Below, in pieces: positions 58,351-64,000 of a DNA stretch of 64,000 bases (position 1 is its first letter; every line of letters starts with the position of its first letter). The stretch spans positions 1,573,501 through 1,637,500 of the forward strand of contig JAINUG010000148.1 in NCBI GenBank assembly GCA_029706075.1. Reading direction: 5' to 3'. The notes beneath the pieces are model-generated. The model was not told the origin of the DNA. It was given only the letters and a program-made list of their open reading frames with translations, and did not search any database. A program made the translations under genes and the position numbers. This DNA is from Aldrovandia affinis (lineage: Eukaryota > Chordata > Actinopteri > Notacanthiformes > Halosauridae).

Positions 58351-60500
58351 AGGGATAGCGTAGCCGATCAAAGGTATCGCTGTTTTGGAGAGGGCCATAC
58401 AGCAGCACTCTTTATCACAACATACAGCTGAATGTAAGCATTAGAGGGGCATAGTGGCTCCAGCCATGGCTAGTGCTTGCAGATGGCTTCAGTCATAGTC
58501 ACACACCGTAAAACAGCTCAACACAATGCTGAGCTACAGCCAACTGGCATAGCACACAACAGCACACATTTTTGCCTCGCCTTTTCGAGCCAACAGCCTC
58601 ATTGCCAATAGGCAGCACGTGTAGAGGACTTTACACTTACCAGTCGGTTGCGTTTAGCATCATATAATATATAATATAATGTAATCTATGGTAAACAAAA
58701 TTATACTAAATCATGATACAAATTATTTGCTTGACAAGCACTCTTTTACAGGGAAACTTGCAGGAACATACATTTTAAAATGTCATCCATTTATAAAGCT
58801 GGATGTTTATGTAAGCTGCTAAGATACAATACCTTATATGCATAGTCAGTGATACTTCATTTGGAGGAGTTGTGCAGGGAATTCTCATCATGAATAATTA
58901 TGACTTTTGATATTTTTGATTATATTTTTTCGATTCTTTATCTTGTGGTAGAAATGGACATGGACTTCCATACCACAGCTCCTTCTCCATTTCCCTCTGA
59001 ATGAGTTCTAGCCATCATTAGTATGTAGCTCATCCACTCACAAAACCAGCCCACAGTAAGTGAATGATGGATCAGATGTCAACTTGTGGTTGAATTAGAA
59101 AAATAAATAGAAATATTTATTCATGTTAAATGAAAAAGAGGAATGTCAGACAATTAATGGAAAGTAAAATTATGAAAGAGAATGAAATATAAACAATTCC
59201 AGTTATTTCCCTATTTTGACCTGTTTTATTTGGTCTATTCCTGTTCTTGCCTTTTTGCTTTTTAACGATCCTATTTCCATTTTGACATTTATATTCCCAC
59301 TTTGCCACGTTTCAGATTTTACACGCTTTCCCTCCATTTGCTGTTTCTGTTTCTCATTTAACATTTATTATTTATTTTTGGAATACATTACCCTCCATTG
59401 TATGAGATTCCAGGAAAAAGAAATAAGAACAAAAACAACAATTGCTACTTACGTCCAGAGGGGGGCGCTGCAGGACAGAGTCAGCGTCTTGTAGGTGAGA
59501 GGAGCAACCAATATACTCAGCACAGATTATTTAGCAGAGGGATGGAGGTGGAGGGGGGGGGGGGCAGTCAGGCAGCGGACACTCTCTCCCGTTTCCCTTT
59601 CCCTCCCGATTCCAGGAGAGACCAACGGTTCATTGCGCTGTAAGCAGAATGGATCGTGGCAGCGTTCTCTCAGCGTGGACTCCTGAAAGGCACTGTTTGT
59701 TCTGCATGCGCCGCTGTGATAAAACGTCTCCCGGTAGCATGTCACTTTAACCTCATCAGATAACGGCAATATTTATTTCTCCTTCTCTCCCGCTTCCTCA
59801 CATTCACATGACATTTTTGTCAGGGAGAACACGGCCCCCTGTCCCTCGTGATGAAAACAGAGGGATAAAGCGCAAGACAAAGCAGGCGGCAGACAGATGA
59901 AAAGAGATGAAAACGGACTTTGTGTTTTTAACAGAGAGACGGTTGCATATCAGTCTCGCTCATTTTTAATTTCAAAGAAGTACATTGATGGAAGATGAGA
60001 GCTGAGCATTTGTCTGTAAACATGAGGCTAAAACACTTCAGATGATCTAGCATAGTCATCTGTGAAACATTAGAATGTCTTAGCTTATCTTTATACAAAT
60101 AAATGTTGAGAGTGGATCTTTGAGGAATGTAATTGGTGAAAATGCGGCACCTTTGTTTTTAACTTATGCTTAAATAAGAGAGAAGTCTGCTTCTATAGAA
60201 AATGTATGCTCAAAGATACTACAGAGGCAGACTTTTTTTTTTGCGTGTGGCATAATGTGACTGTGTTTTGATTCTTGAGTGTGCCAGCCAGTGTGTGAAC
60301 AGTCAACAAACCGCTCTCTCAGGTATTAATGATTGCATCTGAGTGATGTGTACATTTGAATCCATTCTATGCGTGTCACTGCGTGGCAACCATTTTACAC
60401 CAGAACATTCACCACATATCAGCTGAGGTGGAGAGGGAATGATTTATTTAATGAATTGAATTGAAGGATAATTGGATGGCCAGATTGAGAGAGCCAGATT
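58351..60500. other. intergenic, no gene recognised
   Basis: A degraded SINE-like piece lies at 58790-58850 ('ataaagctggatgtttatgtaag'). The rest is A/T-rich and unassigned. Confidence 0.4.
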
Positions 60501-60519
60501 GGGAATCTTTGCCTGAGCA

Positions 60520-60815
60520 CTAGTGTTAATGCCCCTAATTCTTGTGATAAGTGCCTTGAGATCTTAAAAGACCACAGTGAGTCAGGACCTCATGTCTCAT
60601 CTGAAAGACGGCACCTCCTGCGACACGGTATCCCCATCTCAGTAACAAGCCATTGGAGTGACTTGGGGACTGGGTGAAGAGTGCCAGTGCTCTGGCCTAC
60701 CAACATCACCTCCAGAAGCAACCAGGCTTCCCCTGAGGTCTCCCGACGACCAGTTGCCAGCTAAGTCCAGCCTCACTTCTCTTCAGCCATTTGGCAAGAG
60801 AAGGAGATGGGATGT
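60520..60815 (-). mobile_element. 5S-rRNA-derived SINE (SINE3-like)
   Basis: Read on the + strand, the reversed landmarks are 'aagtgccttgagatctta', 'gaccacagtgagtcaggacc', 'tcatgtctcatctgaaagac', 'ggcacctcctgcgacac', and then a head complementary to the 5S rRNA internal promoter region ('aggtctcccgacgaccagt', 'gctaagtccagcct'). The body is the well-known GTGCCGTCTTTCAGATGAGA type of fish SINE. The head is quite diverged. Confidence 0.7.
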
Positions 60816-62980
60816 AAAGTCTGCCAGCTGCTGGAGCCTCCTCTTTGTCTGACACAGTGTGATGTATGTCAGATTGACTGTTAACTACTGCACAATTCAG
60901 CAAGTCCAAGATGCGGGCAACCGCCATGTTCTGTCGAGCACGTTGCCGAGAGAAAGGGGACACGACAGACCCCCTCGAGTTTCCTCCCACAAGTGTTTGC
61001 CCACCGCTCAGCCGACACTGCTCATTAAAGCACGGCGGCGCCAGGAACAGATGGGCTGAGCATACTCAGGTAATCAAATAATTACAGCAATTATGTAACA
61101 GAGCTGAAGGGGAGCTGCAGTCGCGGGCTCGGGTTCCTCCAGGAATCGAGATCGTTGGCTTTGGCTTGGCTGGCTCTTGCACTCATTCTTAATGATGGCG
61201 TGTATACCCATGCAGCAGCACCTTGTGTTTCCAGCCCTCCCAATCAGACGAGAGCAGTCGCCGCCGTGCTCTGTCACCAAGCCTAACCACGCCCCAACCC
61301 CACCCCCAAAAAAAAGAAAAAATGTAAATAAACACAAAACAAAAACATATTTACAGTCGTTAGAGAAGGTTTCCACATTCACAATTTTCAAATAAACCCT
61401 GTTCTCAGTCAATTAAACCCTCCGTGAAACGAGTCCTGTTTTAGTAACCCACGAGTCAGCAAATGAGAGAGCGCTAATTGCGTCATTTAGAGGAGAATGG
61501 CACAGCGTGACCAGAACGCCAGATCAGCTGCGATGGAGTCCCTGGGAGTGAGGAGACAAAAAGGCGACGTTACAAAGTGTAATTACTTTCAGCGCCATTA
61601 GGTGTGCAATAATACAACCATTTAGAGGGAAACAAAGTCGTCCCGCTCTCCTGCGCCGGACAGTGTGAAACTGACAAACCCCTCGGCCACTTATTATACG
61701 ACTGATTTAAATCCACCTGTAATCTCAGGTGACCGATTGATAAAGAGCTTCGGCGTCGGATGCAGCGGTGTCCTGCCTCCGCAGTACGTCGCCACTGCAA
61801 ACCGCCCTCAGCGAAGCGAGAGACATTCGAATAAACACTGCCCTTCAAGAGCCATACGTCGGATGAAAGCAAGCAGTAAACGCAACGTGAAAAGGGTTAA
61901 GGGACCATGGCAAAAACCAGCAGCTTTTTGGTCTCCACTATACACTGATTTGAAAGACCTTGATCGAACCATCTGTCTCGCCGTCCTACTGCATTATAGC
62001 CATCTGGGTGAGATCAGACGTGGATACGGGCAATGCTGGAATCATGTGGGAGGCTGGAACAATGAGGATACTTGCTAAGTGCTCCTCGATGTGGCTATAG
62101 ATTAAATATGGGGCCATCTGTGCGGCGACAGCAGGGACCCGTCCAGCAGGTAGGAGTGGAGGAAGAGATGTGGATGAGGAGATGGCCAAGAGGAGTGTGA
62201 TGGAGTTGACAGGGGCAGTTTGGGCCGTCCCGGGCCGGGAGTCCCAGAGGCAGAGGATATGGCCGTTTTTGTGTGGGGCGGCGGGGGTGGCTGGCAGGGA
62301 GGCTAAGCGCTCATGTTTTATCACTCTAACTCCACTACATTCATTCTCTCTGTGATTCGTCTCATGCTGGCTGCGCTCCCTGCAGATAGTGCCTCTCGTA
62401 AATGGACAGCCGTCCTTATCATGGGTCCAGCTGGACCGATAGAAAAGGAGGAACTCCCAACGGCTCGGGGTTTGGCAAAATGGTTCCTGGGAGCGCTGCA
62501 AATTTTTCAAGGTCTCAAAATACCACGTGCATGGACAACTTCATTTAATTTTGCTGAATAATTGAACAAAATACATAAAGCAAGCCCATAAGCATCCCTG
62601 GCTGGCTGAGCCCAAACAAGCATATATTTACTGTACCTCTGTGTGTCAAATGACATTGCATTTTCTATTTCCTTAGCAGATGCCCTTATCTGGAGAAATA
62701 TGCATAGCTTTTATTTCTACATATTAATATTTTTTATTAATATGGTGCAGGAACCTATAACATTATGGTTATACATGATGAACATCCTTCATCAGAATTA
62801 TTCTGTGTTAAAGAACAATATGATAGTTGCACTAGTTAAGTGCTGTTCTTTAGTATAGATACAGTTATATACCACACAACACACACACACACACACACTC
62901 AGTCACACAAAAGTGGTCCCAGCACTGTAATAGACCTTTAGCTGCATTTAATAATATCACACAAGGTCCATGGATAATAC
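60816..62980. other. intergenic, candidate conserved noncoding stretch, no gene recognised
   Basis: 61440-61660 ('gctaattgcgtcatttagag', 'gtgtaattactttcagcgcc', 'attaggtgtgcaataataca') is repeat-free and rich in homeodomain-like cores. The open frames over 61665-62078 (+) and 61986-62510 (-) have no recognisable domain. 62675-62695 holds a decayed L2/SINE tail ('ttagcagatgcccttatctgg'). Confidence 0.35.
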
Positions 62981-62984
62981 TGTA

Positions 62985-63740
62985 ATGATTTGGCCACACA
63001 ACTCCTGGTCCAGGCCTTGGTGATCTCATGTCTGGACTACTGCAATTCCTTGCTGGCAGGCCTACCGGCCTGTGCCATCAAGCCACTGCAACTAGTCCAG
63101 AATGCTGCCGCACGTCTGGTATTCAACCAGCGGAAGTTCACCCACGTCACCCCTCTACTCTCCTCTCTGCACTGGCTCCCCATTGCAGCACGCATCAGAT
63201 TCAAATCACTGGTGCTTGCTTTTCAAGCAGCTAGAGGTACTGCTCCTCCATACCTCCAGTCACTCATCACTCCCTACACCCCAGCCAGACACCTCCGCTC
63301 CGCCTCCTCTGGCAAACTGACTGCCCCATCCCTCCGGGCACCTGGCAGCCACTCCTCGCGGTCTCGTCTCTTCTCTGTCCTGACCCCTAGGTGGTGGAAC
63401 GACCTTCCGCAATAGGTCAGGACCGCAGAATCACTTGCGATCTTCCGCAAGAGACTCAAAACCCACCTTTTCAGACTCCACTACCACTGAATTCTGTACA
63501 TGTAGCTAATTGTCATCACCACTGCCTACTTGCTCAACACTATGTATCCCTGCTTACTCCATTTCAATTAAAAAATTCTTCCCAGTGTTACAGGTGTGGT
63601 ACGCAGCTGCCTGCAATGATGTCTATCGCTGTATTACTGCACTGATCTCTTGTGCGAGCTATGATTGTTCCTACCATGTATTTATGCACACCTTGTAAGT
63701 CGCTCTGGATAAGAGCATCTGCTAAATGCTTAAAATGTGA
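62985..63740 (+). mobile_element. L2-clade LINE, 3' end with RT C-terminus, least decayed copy
   Basis: An open reading of about 140 codons contains CLDYCNSLLAGLPACAIKPL, QLVQNAAARLVF, HVTPLLSSLHWLPIAARIRF, KSLVLAFQAARGTAPPYLQS, LITPYTPARHLRSASSGKL and RLFSVLTPRWWNDLPQ. This is the thumb and C-terminal part of an L2/CR1-type reverse transcriptase ORF2, ending in a stop at 63413-63415. The 3' UTR ends GTCGCTCTGGATAAGAGCAT + CTGCTAAATGC with a short AAATG tail. The element is 5'-truncated. Of the three L2 ends in the window it keeps the longest frame. Confidence 0.92.
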
Positions 63741-64000
63741 AATGTATATTTGTTTGGATCACTTTTAGTAAGACATAGGCTATATTGCATTGACATTCAC
63801 AAAAAAGCCTGGAGCAATCCTACAGGGAATTATTTCATAACTTTAAACCAAACATTATTCAGAACTTAGTTTTCTTGGAACTTACATCAAAAAAATTGTT
63901 TGTCACAGAATGGTGGCTTGTCAGGATAGAAAAAACGAAACTTGAACTGATGCAGACTATACATTAACATTTCACTGATTTCCCCAAAGTACTGTCATCA
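63741..64000. other. window end, nothing recognised
   Basis: A/T-rich sequence with no repeat ends or exons seen. Confidence 0.4.

Noticed and set aside
60658-60990. Short ORFs over 60.7-61.0 kb
   Set aside because: The front part lies in the 5S-derived SINE, which explains the open frame.
61665-62510. 137-residue + frame and 174-residue - frame overlapping each other
   Set aside because: No recognised domain, mutual overlap on opposite strands and no splice context; not supported as genes.

Overview
This window is vertebrate, almost certainly teleost or at least ray-finned fish, nuclear DNA. Exons are short and have GT..AG introns. The one clear gene is a GRAMD4 orthologue. The background is packed with fish-type repeats: tRNA-derived SINEs, L2-clade LINE 3' ends, hAT and Tc1/mariner relics, an RTE/Rex3-like tail, a 5S-rRNA-derived SINE and very long GT/GA microsatellites. 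The species cannot be named from the sequence.

Layout. Positions 1-26.8 kb hold gramd4 on the + strand. Sixteen exons with good protein similarity, plus one candidate 18-nt microexon, run from 7368 to the stop codon at 23394-23396. The chain is frame-consistent throughout: 1475 nt, giving 490 codons plus a stop after the first split codon. It covers an N-terminal coiled coil, the conserved central block, the hydrophobic segments and the C-terminal GRAM domain. A possible further 5' exon lies at 1-35. The remaining N-terminal exons known from the family were not found and are probably upstream of the window. The 3' UTR is about 3.4 kb, with poly(A) signals at 25040 and 26797. Introns carry a 1.1-kb minisatellite of 23-bp units (about 1690-2793), a long inverted-repeat element (521-1300), a SINE nested in a hAT element (7914-8400), two short hAT elements and several simple repeats. 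A (TG)30 + (TG)5 + T5 tract lies directly against one splice acceptor.

Positions 26.8-64 kb look intergenic, or like a very long intron of a gene whose exons lie outside. I recognise no host coding exon there. The stretch holds transposon relics (Tc1 fragments, a Tc1-type MITE, a TTAA-flanked MITE inside an older repeat, L2 3' ends and SINEs), three pieces that look like one ancient vertebrate repeat, a 48-bp minisatellite, a near-perfect 19-bp hairpin, a 180-bp direct duplication and a CpG-richer segment at 34.95-35.9 kb that could be a promoter. On the - strand at 55966-56256 a short ORF carries a Myb/SANT-like DNA-binding domain of the sort seen in Harbinger-type transposon accessory proteins. 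Several repeat-free stretches have the look of conserved noncoding elements, but this cannot be tested without alignment.

I see no new multi-gene system. The most testable biology is in the splicing of gramd4 (the TG/T acceptor and the microexon) and in the nested-repeat stratigraphy, which gives relative ages.
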